DNA of 64,000 nucleotides. Source: Bigelowiella natans CCMP2755 (Eukaryota; Cercozoa; Chlorarachniophyceae). This document shows positions 12,756 through 28,461 of this stretch, piece after piece. The stretch spans positions 1 to 64,000 of the forward strand of contig ADNK01002555.1 of assembly GCA_000320545.1 (NCBI GenBank). Direction: 5' to 3'. The notes under the pieces were generated by a model. The model made no database searches, was not told the DNA's origin, and worked only from the letters and a program-made list of their open reading frames with translations. A program made the position numbers and the translations under genes. Position 1 is the stretch's first letter; the number at the start of each line of letters is the position of its first letter.

Positions 12756-14668
12756 GGATATAATTACATAACTACCCGGAGTTGGTTTCTCAAAAAATAT
12801 GCGAAAATCGGCTAAATTGCATATTCCCGGTATTCGGATAAGCTCATTTATATACTTCTGCAATGCCCTGTTAAAATTCATCATGCATAGCGTGTGAGTT
12901 TTGTTTACCCGTTATACATTATATGTTATTTGTTTTTCACATGTAATTCACGCAAATAAACAGGATGATTTCTTCCGGAAAGGATGCATGCATTTGTAAT
13001 TTCTTCCTGGTTATATATGTATATTTATTACTTTCGGCGAGCATGGACAAACGCCTTGTCAAATGATGACTGGAATACCTAATGGATCATCGAGATAATA
13101 GCAAATCAATTATTACAACCACCAACAACTACTGCCAAACTACAATCATATCGTCTTTGACACTTCAGCATACAACACAAAGAATAATAATATGTGGTAT
13201 TGTTCTACACATAATAATACCGTCGTTAGCCCTCTTTTCGGTGGAAGGTTTGGCAATTTCGATATGGAAATTGGTGGAGGGTGATGACTGCTGCTGTTGG
13301 TAGATGATGATGAGACAAACACTTCCCTACCGGTGCTTGAAGTAGTAACTATCCTGTTACCACCACCACTGTTATTATTGCTACTATTACCACCATTACT
13401 GCTTGTTTTGCCTGATCTTGAGCTATGTTTGCTACTAATGCCGGAGCGTGTTGTTGTTGTTGTGTTATCAGGCAGTGCTCTAGAGCCATAAACGCCAGTC
13501 GTTGTCCCCGAGGGTGCAGACGATGTGTTTGAGGAAGAGGAAGAGTATGAGGAAGAGGAGATGGATGCACGGAGACGTTTGTCAAAATGGTGGAAATCTC
13601 GATAACGTTTGTGAAGGTAATACCTACGAGAAGAGGTTCAAAACGATAAAGAATAAATTGATGGAGAGAGAAATCGAAGGAAAGAAAACACACGATGAAA
13701 ACCATACCGAGGAAACGGAAAATTAAAAAAAAGTCGTCGATAACAAGTAGAATCCTCTTCAATTATAAAGAATAAAAAATACGAAAACTTCAAAACACAT
13801 AATGATACAACTTTTTCCCAGTAAGTTCTCTAATCGTTGAATAAATGATGATCTAGTCTTTGTTTGTTTACGCACCCTTTTGATGGTTCATTAGAACTCG
13901 ATGCATCATTGCCATTGATTCCATGTTTTATGGAGGTGCTCTCAGCTTTCTTTTCTACTCCTCCCCCCCCCTTGTAGATAGTACCAGAGGGAATGACATG
14001 AATCACGTAAAATACAACATGGTGTGTGGAATCGATTACAGCTTTTTCGATTCGAATTTGTGGGTTTGCACGTTTCTCTCCCCCTCTCTTTCTCTTTGTC
14101 TTTGGCGACGATTGGATATCCTTCCGTATCTTGCTCTTTGGACTGCTACCCTCCTCCCCACCCTTTGATGATCCTCCGCTCTTGGCAGAACTGCCAGGAG
14201 GAATCTCCGAAGCTTGATAACACGTTGACGATGAACCTCCTTCTACCTGTACAATACGTCTAGCAAACAGACACAATAAACAAACACGATTGGTTGCTTT
14301 AGAAGACAGTATTCAAAGCAAAGCAGGAAAGCACAGAAAGTATACATAGTTTACATAACCTCAAAAGGAATTTGTATTGTAAACTCACAAAAACCATGCG
14401 CAACAAACCTTGAAACTGGTAATGGGGGCGTTTTAGCACCAGCGTTGGCCTTGAAAACAAGTTTACTACATCATTCTTTGGTAATGATTAAGAAGATGAG
14501 CACTGGACACAGCATCATCATCATTAGGGAGGTATGTAGAGAAAAACCATCGTATTATTGTGCAATATCTCCTATTTTGGACGTGTTTTACCGTTACTGC
14601 CTCATCCCCCCTCTCGAGGGGAATGTATAGTTGATCGACTATGTTTCGAGAATTTGAATCCTATTCCA

Positions 14669-14705
<37 letters not shown>

Positions 14706-15457
14706 CAGGGGTATATTATATGATAACAGTTAACACAAACATAAGAATACCCACTACTTGACTACACGTACACGACGATATAATTGTGTATCATAACAAA
14801 AAGTGCTCAGTTTACGCATGATCATGTGAAAATTGACAAATCATCGTCTTCATACACACACACACACACATATACCGTTGCCATACTGTGAATAACAGGA
14901 CCATCAGTTAAATCAAAGTCCGACGATAACGGGTCCAGGTCAGTCATAACAGTTGGAGAGGACAAAGGTGATGAAGAAGCCCCAGCAACCTATATATACA
15001 AACGGTAAAATACAACATGATGATAATACCAAACACACAAATATATCGATGTATCATGCATTTGTATTTAAACATACGCACACAATATATACTAAACTGT
15101 TTATTACCAATATATTTAGTTGAGGGGGTTAGTATACTCTCTATGATGATGATATTAATCTCTGCCAACAATCTAATACCTTTTGATGTCCCGCATTATC
15201 GTTATTATCATCGTTTTGTTTCTTGTTTCTTTCCTTTTCTATGGATGTGGTAAAGTAGGAAAAAATGCAAAATACGGTACATATACACGACAGTGCTTAT
15301 TGAAAGCATTCATTTTGCTCATGTTCATAATTACATAAAACCAAACTCTATGTCGATTATAAACATATTTGATCTTATATGACATTTTTCGGTCTATTTT
15401 TAAAATAGAAGGCGTTTTTCTTCAGCACAGGAGAGAAGGCATCATATATGCAGCTTT

Positions 15458-15493
<36 letters not shown>

Positions 15494-17794
15494 GCACCCA
15501 GTATTATTATCACCTGGTAGAGTTCTTTGCAAATCAGAAAAGGACCCCATAGGCCTTTCTTCTATTCCAGGAATCCAAGATCTACCACCAAACATCTGCA
15601 CCACCAAATAGTAGTTGTGTTAGTAGTAGTATTAGTTTTAGTAGTAGTAGTTATAGTTATAAGATTCAAGATTGAACACAAAACATCTGCACCAAATAGT
15701 AGCAGCTGTAGTAATAGTTGTGGTAATTATAGTTAAAAGTTTATAGATTCTTTTATGACCCGAAAGAGAAGATTTGGAGGTTTTGCAAAATCATCTAATT
15801 GATCCACGCCTGATGACGATGATGACGATTTTTAAAATGGAAGACAACATCAAAATTAATCAATAATAACTATCAATATTAACTAGTGTTTGTAGTGCGG
15901 TAAAATTCCTTAAAACTATATAGTATATGCATTTCCATTCAGCATATGATTTCCTCTTCAATCCCTTTTCCAACATACTGCACACAAGAAAAATCCCATC
16001 ACGCAATATGGATGTAGGAGAGTAATCGAAATATTATGCTTAATATCTTTAGGAGCGCCACAATCACCACCTACTATCACCACCTGCCAAGTTATTGATT
16101 GCATATGCAGCAGCATGCTGGCAATTGCGTTGAAAGTGCCTATATATTGATGATATACAGATCATGATGATGAGTTGTAAATTCATACTCGCACATACAG
16201 TAGTGGTATTATCGACTTATCGTGATAATACTAAAATTTATCCAAATGTTCTTAAATTTAAATTTTTAGTATTATCACGATAACATCATCACTCTTTATT
16301 GCACTGTTACTACTACTACTACTGGAGTGGAAAAACACGCCACTAACATGCGTCAAAAATGATGAAATGACGCTACAAAATGTGATATCATTCATCGTCG
16401 TCATCATCACAAGGTATCATCACATCTTCCAGTCTGTGATATCATTCATCATCAATACGTATGAATCATCACATCATCCAGTCTTCGTAATTGTAGTAAG
16501 TAGTCGTTGTGGTAGTAGTAGTACCTGAACTTTCCCCCATGCAGCTGTTTCATTTCCTTCATTACTTTATCCACCTTATTGCGCCATCATAATTGACAAT
16601 AACAAACAACAATATTTAAATCAATGCAAACTTCTTCAATGCTGGGTTATTAAGGGAAGAAAGTAGATTGGAAACCAGAAAGAATGCTTGATGAAAGAGA
16701 TAAACGTATACTTTATAATAAACTACTGACCCATGCATTGTGTATTTTCTTAGCTTCTTTTCTATCTTGTTCCACAGCATCTTTAGCTTTACTTTCCAAA
16801 GTCTGTACCCACCCTAGAGAGAATATTTGGTTCATATATAACTTTCATACATATATACTCTAAATTAAATCGACGTTTATCTTTGAATGTTGATAGTACA
16901 TACATATTAATAGATTTCCTATGTGCCTACTATGGTTATATGCGTGCTATTTGAGAGGGAAATGGGACAGAAATCTTGCCACCTACCTCCTACAAAGCTA
17001 AAAGGAAACATATTCGAAGGACTGCTATCTTGTTTGCCCTTCTGTTTACAAATATTACAAATACCAGAAGATGGATTATTTGAATGCTTCAAAGGAAACA
17101 GGGGGGGGGGATTTAGAAAACTAAACGGTACTAGTAGAGGATTATATTTGAATAATTCCAAAATTACTGAAAATGAGTACCTTGCTATTCTTGTTCTTAT
17201 TATCATCATCACCATCATCATCCTTGTCTCCAGCATCATCACTTCGTCGATGTTTATCTTCCTCTTCCTTCTCCTTTGCCCATCATGATTCAGAATACAT
17301 AATAACAAAAATAGCAGAGAGACTTTGTTTGCACGGATTTGAATCAATCGTTGTGGCGTGAATAAATTACAAAAATAGGATAAAGGTGGTAGTAGCAATA
17401 CTAAGTTGAACCTCTTGATGATGCTTTCTTGCTAGTTGAAGACTTTTGGCTTGTCCTGGTGATACTTCTACTTGATACCACACCTATTATTGCATAGTAG
17501 TACATAACCCAACTATACTTAAGAGTAGTTAAATGCTGTGTACATATTGTTACACGTCTCTCTTGAGTGTAAATCATACAGTATGTATTGTGTTATTGAT
17601 AATATTAAATTCGAGCACCGATTCTCCATTCGCATCAGTTTTGGTGTGAATCCAGGGTTTCTTCCCTTCGTAATAATGCCCAGTTTTCATAAAATATACC
17701 TGCAATATACATTCAAATGCTGATGGTGTTTTGTATGTAAACAACATGTCACTGTTTATTCACGGTAATTAGATACTTCTTCGTTTGCAGCAGT

Positions 17795-17831
<37 letters not shown>

Positions 17832-18232
17832 TTCACACACAAACGAGGATATACTACTTAGATGTTCATACCGTCTGTTCGTCATCATTCCAATTTGGGT
17901 TATCAAAGTCCTGTTGATATTCACGCACTGCAATGTATGGTTTTCCTACGATGTCAGCCAAACCAACAAAAGAATCGTTAGACACTGCTCACGTAGTAAT
18001 ACCTATACCTATAATAACACATGGAATGCCTACTGGAAAATACAAATCCAGAGGCAATAAGACTTGCAATTCGTTTTGAATCGAACACAATCGAGGTGGA
18101 TCATCTCCGTCTTTGGCACACAATACAAGACATCATCATCATCATCATCATCATCATTATCATCATCATCACAATACAAGACATCATCATCATCATCATC
18201 ATCATCATCATTATCATTATCACAATACAAGA

Positions 18233-18267
<35 letters not shown>

Positions 18268-19640
18268 CTATCATCATTACAATACAAGACACATCATCAT
18301 CATCATCGTCTCTTCATCCCGAAAGACGAGAATTTTGTTTTCATAGTTCTACTCATAGCACTTACACACGATGGCCACAATTAAAATACGTCCATACACA
18401 AATATATAAAGGGATGTAGTAGCTGATTAACGTGAATTGTACCTTCAAAAATTATCATATCAACGACCGTCTCGAAGAAAGCTGTTTCCCTATGAAGTTT
18501 CTCCTTCTTCTCTTTCCGTAGGACTTTACCCGACGAATCTTTGATTTCTACATCAACTTTGCGCACTTGCAAGATAGGTCTGTGACAGAGTAGATAACAG
18601 TGCCAGCAGAGATAACACTTAACGCCAACGTCTTTGAGTTTTAACCCTACTATTCTTATGTTCTCATTTTAGTACTTTTTATAAACTTACTTACTATTAC
18701 TACTACTGCTACTACTACTCCTCCTTCTACTACCTCTGGGTCTTTATCACAACGCCAGAGTGTGTTATAGGAATCTTGGCCCTTCGAACGAGAGGATGCG
18801 TGTATGCTGGGTTCTCCACTTGACTGATACCTTGATGATAATAGAAAAGTAGTAAATGAGGATGATTTACTAATACCTTGATGATAATAGAAAAGTAGTA
18901 GTAGATGATGGTGATTTATTCAGTTCTTATCGGGTAGTGGTATTAGTTTCATTGTGTCCATTGACATGCATCCATTACTACTACTTGGTTACTTTCATTT
19001 CAATTGCCTAAAATGTACAGTAATATAATGCAATTTAAATGCATGAAATGTATAGAAACATAATGCAAATGACTGTTCGTACGTAACGAAATGGGACTTT
19101 AAACAACACATCTTACTTCCAAACAAAAATACATCTTCACACAACTGCACTTACATACGCGAAGCGGAATATGAATTAAGTTTGTAGTCTATTTTCTTTT
19201 ACGGGTATTGAACCATATCTTATTTATCAATCGGAGTAGTATATGAATGGCAAAAAGAGGACGCTTGGAAAAAAAGGAAAAGAGGTAGTAATAGTAGTAG
19301 CAGTAGTAGTAGTATAAACAGTGCAACACTACTGTTATGATAGGAATATAACTACTTGTGAATATTTTTGTTTCTTCTTCCTCTTTTAGTTTTTCTTCTT
19401 CAGGCGTTGGTGGAGGCAGTGGCTGCTGACGATCAGTACCAATCTATATATTGTTTAAGCGGAGAGAGAATGGAAAACAGAGGGGGGGAAAGGAGTGGAG
19501 AACAACCATCTATGTTAAAACAAACAGATGAAGGTTAAGTAAAGGCTTGAGTTACAAAGTTATTAAGCAAATTGGTCGCATCTAAATAAATCATTACACA
19601 ACCACACACACGCTCACACGCTCACACGCACACACACACG

Positions 19641-19672
<32 letters not shown>

Positions 19673-19716
19673 CGCACACACGCACACACACACACACACA
19701 CACGCTTGGGCGTACT

Positions 19717-19756
<40 letters not shown>

Positions 19757-19830
19757 TAGAGAGAATCAATGCGCCATCATCTAATCAGCGTGCGAGAACA
19801 TTCCCTACTGAATTAGTTTTGTTTTCTCAC

Positions 19831-19868
<38 letters not shown>

Positions 19869-21164
19869 CGCTCTCTCTCTATTTGTTAATGAGAATACGT
19901 AAGTAACTAAATCTCACTTCTGAGCCAGTGCCATTTTCATTTATGTCTTCCTTAATCCCTTGTTTTCTTCCACCATTGCCTTTGTTGGTGTTATCATGAG
20001 CATCTATATCTGCATCTTTACCATCAACATCTTTCCTCTGCTGCTGGGAATTACTGGTACTATCAACGCCATTGCTACTGTCTTTTATCAATAATTGAGT
20101 TGTTTCCTTTTTCTTCCGAAGTAGCCATCCTACCCCTTCCCCTGCCTTTACTGATTTATTGCCGACTACAGAGGAGGAGTGAGAAGAAGCAGAGGGCTGA
20201 ACATCGCCATTGCTTTGCTTCTTCATGTCAGTGTTTCTTGCAGTTTTGTTGTTGTCGTTGAGCTGATCGTTTTTCTCTCCTGGATTTCCATTAATTACAG
20301 GAGGGACAATGAGCGCTTCTTGCACGGATGAGTGCAATGTCGACGATATCGGCATTGAAATTGTCATTTTACCTTGGACGACGTTAGGAAGACTTTGCAG
20401 AATCGTTTTGAGGGCAATTCCCAGAGCACGACAACGACTGGAGATCTGAAGTGTCATTAAATTGCCTCCGCGGACTCTAAATCTTATACTGTCATCTCCA
20501 ACCTGTTCAAAGATATAGAATATAAACGATACAAATATGCATCAAATAGTGTGTGACAGCATTCTTATTATCACCAACAACTATCATCATTATCATCAAA
20601 ATATATTTACAACAAATTACACATTGTTACCAGATGTGCTTTAGAGTAATGTGCTGTTTCGATATCGACTAGTGGGATTTGCTTTTCTATTCCTCCCCCC
20701 TTTTCCACAGAATGCAACCGCAAGACTCGGTAGTTTGTTAAGTATATTGAGCTAAGGCGAAATAATGAATGTAAATTAATGCCAATAGCAATTAAACAAA
20801 TAGTATGTATATTTCAAAAATTTAAAATGACTATGTAGCCTGAAAATCAGCACTGAAGATTAAGTTCTCATCTTGTGACTTGTGATAGTTTACCAAAAGA
20901 ACAAGATATATCTCCCATTACCGCAACAACTGATATCTCTCATTCTTTCTCTCAATCCTCAACGCATGTTTGAAACATGACCATGTACGCACATCATATG
21001 AAGGCGACACCGACAATAACATCCTGTTGTAGTAGTTATATATGGTAGTACATGTATGTTAAAAACGACACCCGACTTACCCTGATCTGCCCTGCTGTGT
21101 AAATCCCCAGATAATAATTTCATGTGGGTCAAGCCATGCAGCAGCCTTGTCCTTCAACAGTATT

Positions 21165-21196
<32 letters not shown>

Positions 21197-22800
21197 GTTG
21201 TCACATAATAGTTAAAACCATTCACTACTGTCTTCGTATTAACTGCCATTGTTTCATATCCTCCTTCTCATATACCCTCTTATTAATTCAAAATACATCT
21301 ACAAAATCGATAATAGCACTGTAATTATTTAAACTTCCAGCTCTCAAATCATAAAAATTATAATGACCCCTGTTTCTCTTACTATCTGTGCAATCAATCA
21401 TTATCATATTATGTGACGATATGCTCGCATGCACAAATCACCTTCAAAGCAGCAACAACATTGATATGATTTGTATCTTTGAGAGAAGAAACCGCATGTT
21501 CAAGAGAAGAAAGAATAGCTTTATGCTGTTCGTTTTGTTTAGATTCATCTGCTGTTGATGGGGGAGAGGATTGGGGTGGGGTAAGATTTCATCATAAATC
21601 TTGGTTAGAACTGACGTGACTAATAGCATGATCAAAACGTATCTGCATTGCACGTCAAACACACACACATACAGAGAGAGAGAGAGAGGGAAAGAGAGAA
21701 AGAGAGAGAGATACACAAATACACAAACACCTCATTGCTACCATTGCTGAGAGATTCTGCTCTTGCTGCTTTCGAAACCTAATGCAACAATGATACACAT
21801 TTGAGACTAGTGGGAGGAGGAATCATTTGAGACGAGTTAGAGGAGGAATGAATGCTGTGTTTATGCAGCAAAAATCATTCTCCTCATGCATCAACATCCC
21901 CCCCCCCCCCCCCCCCCCCACACACACACACATACACAAACATACAAATCCAAAGTAAGAGACCAAACCAGTTTCATAAGCTCAATTTCCTCTTCGTCTT
22001 CTTCCTCAAAATCCAGAGACTTCTCACCAACACCTTCTCCAACGCTCAGAGTTTGCCGCTCTCTATTAAAAAAGATAGTAGTAAATTTATTACGTAGGTC
22101 TCTTCATTACTAAGAAATACATTATTCTCAATATAATTGCACACACACACACACACACACACACATGTACGATATTCGCAAATATAATAAATCGCTTGAA
22201 TAACAACAATATGCCACACGAATAATAATTTGAGTACCTCGGAGCTATAACCATAGCATCTAAATTAATCTCAGCTTCCTCCTTCTTTTTCTTCTTGTTG
22301 TCCCCTTTCTCCTTCTCTTCTGTTGGTGGGGTAGCAAGTGCATGCTCCGTAGTCGATATGGCAGCAGGAGCATTGATCATTGGCGAGCCCTTTTCAAAAT
22401 CACAACAAACACACTATATTACTACCAAGTAAGAATTAAAGGATGAGTCACCAATGTGATACGTTTAAAATAATTTTTCGAATTAAAGGCAAAAATTGAG
22501 TTGTTACGTGGGAAAGACATTCGCGCATTCAATCTCCAATGATTCGCAACAATTGGCAATAATATATGATAAATAATAAAATATACACATAATATACAGT
22601 TGTTCTCCGTTATACTATCAAAACAGAAGTAGTATCATCACCTTTTCTTCTCTTTCTCCTACCTCATCAGACATGTTAATCACTAGTGCAGCAGCATGTG
22701 TTTGGCCATCATTCTGATAGAATAACAAACCGTATGTTTTTACCACCACCACTTCATAAAGGACGTCATAATAAACAGTATCAAATGTATTTCAATCTCC

Positions 22801-22842
<42 letters not shown>

Positions 22843-25391
22843 GTGGGACATGGAGAAGGGGGCAGAGAGAGGGAATAGTGGGAGCGAAGAAGTTAAATCC
22901 TCATATACCTTCTTTTCAATTGGAATTGGCATGGTACGTGAACGATGTTTATTTAGCATCTTCATATATACCTACAATGCGATAAGCTTATATCTCTTGT
23001 GCAAAATTTCTACATCGAATTTCTAGGAGCGTGCCATTACTTTCTCTCTGTCTCTCTGTATTTCTGTCTGTCTCTTTCCATGTATTTGAGGCATCATGCT
23101 CATCTGGTATTCTATTTGGTAGGTAGTTGTGATAACAAACTATAAACTACTACTACTACTACTACTACTACCGGCAATGACGCTCTCCATCGTAAGTAAG
23201 CTGCATCAGATACGAACGACACGTGCAATTCTGCACGTCCATATCTATACCAACCAAAATATTAATCATATATAAATTATGAGCATTGGTAAAGTTGATG
23301 ACGTGTTCTTAACGTTCTACTCATATATTGATAATGTCGATGATGATGATCATCATCATCATAATGATGATTTGGAACAAAATGCGCCAAAAAAACAGAA
23401 CTTTACTCATAACAACAGCCAGAATACCCACCCTGGTTTTCGAGCTGATGATGCACTTCGCGCGTGCCTGTTTCTAGGTGATTTTTTCTGTGCAGCTGCT
23501 TCTGTTTTATTGCCTGAAAACCCCTCATCCGAGTTGATAGGAGAAAGAGGAGGAGATCTAACTTCCATTTTATCTGTTTTGATACGGCTATTATCACTGG
23601 CATAAGGCTTGAGGCTAATCCTGGTGCTAGTTACTACATGCTGCTGCTGCTGCTGCTGCTTTTGATCCACAGTAGCCGTAGTTTCATTATTGTTGATGTT
23701 ATTTGGGGATACTCTACTACTGATACTAGTAGTAGTAGTAGCCTTAAGAGCTGCTGCTCTCTGTACTTTACAACTTGCATCGCTTCTTTCAATTTCAGAC
23801 GGGGGCTGTATAGGAGCTTTTAACCTTTGCTTAGACAACGGCCTCCTCCTCCTTTAATAGAGATTATGATATGTGTGATAATTCATTTTCGAAGTAAATA
23901 TCTTTGTCATATAAAATAGGATGAATTGGGAATCATGCCAAAGTAGTAGTGTTGAAATAATAGTAGGATGCAGTTGAAATATTATCACTTTCATACATAT
24001 TTTCCAACAGGATTCATCATCATCATCCACATCAATAGCAGCGTCATCGTTTAACTCCTTGATAAGCACCTTCTTGTTTGTTCGTTTTGGTCTTGATGAT
24101 GACGATCCATCTCTTCATCATTATTCGTCGCTTCATCTTCTTTTTTGTTACCATCACTACTTCGTTTGTTTGTAGTTGACTTCATGCCGCATATGTCCTC
24201 CTTTGTTCCCCCTCCCTTTCTCTCTTCCTTTCTCTTTTCTCCTGGATTGCTTTGCTTAATATCGTCAATTGACTGGTGTGCAGTTAAAAATTTCTCTAAT
24301 TCCAACACTGAAACATTAGAAACTTCATCGTTTTCCCCTTCTTTGTTGGTCAATTTATAGCTACTACTACTGCCATCATCTTCCGTATTTTTAACCTCGT
24401 TTTGCGAAGAAGGTGATTTCCCATGAGGCGCTTCAATACTTTTAGGTAATTTCATGTCGTTTTTTCCTTTTTGATCTCCGGAGAGAGAATCTAACTCCTC
24501 CGGAGACCGAGCGACAATAGATACCTTATGAAACAAGCATCAGAAAAGTGGAAATGAGGAAGTGATGACCCATTAGCTAGAGATATACCATGTGACTTAT
24601 ACCAACAAGTTCAGTACTGACATTATACATGCGTTTATTGCAACAACATTAAATCAACAGTGGTAATTCTCATTATCACAATTTTGTGGTATTTGAAACA
24701 AATATACACAAACTCGAGTTCAAGTATTCTTATGACGAAATTGTTCCTTTTTCCTCTACTAGTAGCAGGAAGTATAGTATAATACCGAGTTCTTTGTAAG
24801 ATCGTTATACGTTTGGTAGAGGGTGGGAGAGAGGGATGGAAAGTGAAGTTCTGCTTCTAGTAGCTCCAAATGAGCGTCCTTTATATCAGATGAGATGGTT
24901 CATGCATCAGTCGTAACAGATTATTCACTTTATCATATAATAAAACAACGTTTCTATGGCTAGTTTGTGCATCTACATAATACCTTTTTCCAAGATTGAT
25001 AGATGATCTTTCCATTTTCAACCTACGATGTAGCACCCAACAAAGAAGTAGAAGTAAGAAGTAGTATCTATCTACTACGTATTATTAAGACGGACTCGAG
25101 TGAGAACATCATCATCATCATAATCATCATCATCATTAGCATACCCATATTTGCGTTTGCTTCAACCCTCCTTTGGAAGTAACACGATACACCTATTATT
25201 ACCAAAAGGATTAGAGGTGGATAAAAAAAGATTATAGTCTCAAGAGACACTAAACACCACGTAAAGAGGTGGGTCCCCAATGCTGTATGCAGTAAACAAC
25301 TAATGTTGGTTGGACCCAAAAGCCTCACCTTCCCAAACCAAGTGTTACCCCGACAACAAGCATCGATCAAAATGTTGTTTCGATGCCGATA

Positions 25392-25461
<70 letters not shown>

Positions 25462-27127
25462 ATTATAATTGCTATAGTCACCATTACCTGCACTGGGGTA
25501 GAAAGGTACCACAGCTGCGGTTCTTGCGTTGAGATCTGTACTAGTCTCTGCATAGTATATCACCATATCAATGATACACAAAAGATAATATGTATATTAT
25601 TACTATTATTATTATTATTATTATTATACACGTTTTGCTTATTTTGAATATACTTTGCTACTTATCTGTCGTTGCATATAGCTACACCATAACCACTCTA
25701 TTTGTCCATTTATGTGGATGTTGAAAGGGGGGGGAGAGGGAGACTTGTTGGCAGATAAGCTAAGTAAGATGTAAGTTAATACCAGGAGCTCCTCATCACC
25801 AGACGATGTTCGTTCAGAAATGTGAGATAATAAAGGGCCTTCAAGATTACTCTTCTTCCCACCTACTGCCTTCATTGCAATTACCTCTGCATTTCCATTT
25901 GTCCCCCGCCCTGCTTCCATTGTTTTCATGCCAAACTGTAATGATAACATAGGTAGAGAAGAACGATGATAACCTCATATTTTATCAAAAAGAAAAGAAT
26001 TTCACACGTAACCTCATTTTATGTGATTGTCAATAAGAGACCGAAGAAAAAAAGGAGATAAAAACGTGCAAACAACAGCAGTCGTGGGAGAGAGGATAAA
26101 GAGGATGATTGCTAGTGGTGTTTTTACCACCACCTTATTATGCTGATCTTTAAAGGAAGAAGGGTAGTGATTGGATAGATCCAGCTCATCCTCTCCGCCA
26201 AATGCATTCCTACCATCGTAATGTAGTAGAGCAATATCGATGATGCACATATTTTATTATAATAAAAATAAAGGAACATGAGATATGATATGAGTGATTA
26301 TTCTCCATAACAACTAGTAAGTAGTAGCTTGATCAATATAATAACAGAATTACTCATTGGGAAATACATATAATAATCCCTCGCAAATGAATATATTTAA
26401 GATGGAATAGAAAAATATGTGCTATATCATACTTATCAAGTACCCCCTCTCCCTTCTATTGCTTCGATGTGCCTTTGATTCTTTGTCATTCCTAAATATT
26501 GGTGAGAATATCGAGAGAATGAAGAAAGGTATGCTGTTTCTTTGGCACATCGATAACACGTCACAAATATCGTCGTCCTGCTGCTCTTAGATAGAATATA
26601 CATATTATACACGTATTAAGGTCCTTCTTACTTTGAGTCAGCATGTCCTCGCCCATATACACCTACTCCTCCTCCTCCTCCTCCTCCATCAATGCGTCTT
26701 GACTCTTTAACCTTTTCAGCAGCTCTGAATAGAAGAGATATCATGTATTACACGCATTTAACACTTCTTCAATTTGAAGCAAAGTTAAGAAAAACATACA
26801 AATATAACGGAGGAGTATATAATATGGTGCTGCTGTTACCACAAAAAACACATTAGTGCAACACCATTCCAAAGAAACGTGTATTACTACTAATACTAGT
26901 ACCTTTGGTCAAGTTCTCTCAGTACCTCACGCAGTGGTTTAATTGGAGAGACCGATGGAGGAGAGTAGGTGGGGGGAGGGGGTGTGGCTGTAAAGTGTTC
27001 CCGTGTTGCTGTTGTTGTTGTTGCTGCTGTTGTTATTGTTGTTGTTGTTGTTGTTGTTGTTGCACTTGTTGTTATTGCAGGTTTCTGGGCAAATGTTGTT
27101 GCTGTTGTTGTTGCTGCTGCTGTTGTT

Positions 27128-27158
<31 letters not shown>

Positions 27159-27192
27159 CACTTGTTGTTATTGCAGGTTTCTGGGCAAATGT

Positions 27193-27224
<32 letters not shown>

Positions 27225-28426
27225 TTGTTGCACTTGTTGTTATTGCAGGTTTCTGGGCAAATGTTGCAGCATAAGAGAAGTTGCCTTTTTGTTTCTGATT
27301 ATGAAGAGGAGGGGGAGAAGGAGGGTAAGTTGGCTCCTCCCCTGCCTCCTCCTCCTCCTCTTTGTTCTCCATCATCTTCTCCTTTGCCTCCCCCTCCTCT
27401 TTGTTCTCCATCATCTTCTCCTTTAAGGCTGTTGTCGATTTCTCGTCATCGTAGTCGTAAATATTAGTAGTGGCTCCTTTTCTCAAAGCTCTAGTTTCAT
27501 TCCTACCACTTATCAAAACCCATTCCTCTTTATGCGAGGAAGAGCTATTTCCACTAACAGTTACTGATGTTGGTGGTGGTGATGATGATGATGATGATGA
27601 TGCTTTAATTGCTGATGTAGCTGTAGTCCTCATCCTCCCTGTAGTAGTAGCAGTAGTTGTAGTAGTAGTAGTAGTAATAGCTTTTGGCGTTGATGGTGAT
27701 GATGATGATGATGATGAAGCTTCTATTTTGGCTCTTTCATCAACGAGACTGCTAATATTCCTCCCTTTCTCTGTTGTTGCTGCTGCTGCTGCTGTGGAAA
27801 TCATCATCATCCTTCTTCGCATATTCGACTTGCCAACCATTGCGCCTGACTCCTTCTCTGATCCTTGATTTTCCTTCTTTTCTGTATTATCTCTAACGGT
27901 ATTATTGCTATCCTTCTTTCTGGGTTTAATACTATCATCATTTCCATCGTTGTAGTGTTCCTGCATGCCCCCAATTTCAACTCGATGATTATCGTTGTTA
28001 ACGAAGGAAGAAGGAGGAGAAATGGTGGTGCTAGACTTCTTCTTCTCCTTCTTCTTCTTCTCCTTCTTGTTCTTCTTTTTGACACAACTGATTTCTTCAG
28101 ATATTCCAACAAGTAACTTATACCTGAGAATGAAAAGAATAAAAAGGAAGAGAGTTTGTTCTCGCACTACTAGGAGGAAACATAGTGATAGGTCATCATA
28201 AAACATCACGTGATGAATATGTTATTGTAGTAAGTAATCATCATTATCCAGGAGGAAGAGGAGAAAGAGGAGGAGGACAAGCAATGGATGTGGTAATGTC
28301 TTCTTGTTTTATTTGAATAAATTATCAGATATTACGACCAAACACTATATGTATTATACCACCATCAAACATTCATTCATGCAATAGCAATAGCAAACAG
28401 CAGAACGATAATTAGTCGACTATCTT

Positions 28427-28461
<35 letters not shown>

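Noticed and set aside
18030-18420. Long poly-Ile/poly-His and poly-Asp/poly-Met frames
   Set aside because: Produced by the CATCAT minisatellite on both strands.
26200-26250. Intron-end peptide MCIIDIALLHYDG resembling the PIPK 'GIIDiLq.Y' motif, with a similar CIIDMVIYYAE near 25570
   Set aside because: Neither has an AG acceptor in front, while canonical GT-AG joins that skip them keep phase (for example GG|GTACTT to the AG before 26203). I treat the likeness as chance and do not count it as kinase evidence or as further TG acceptors.
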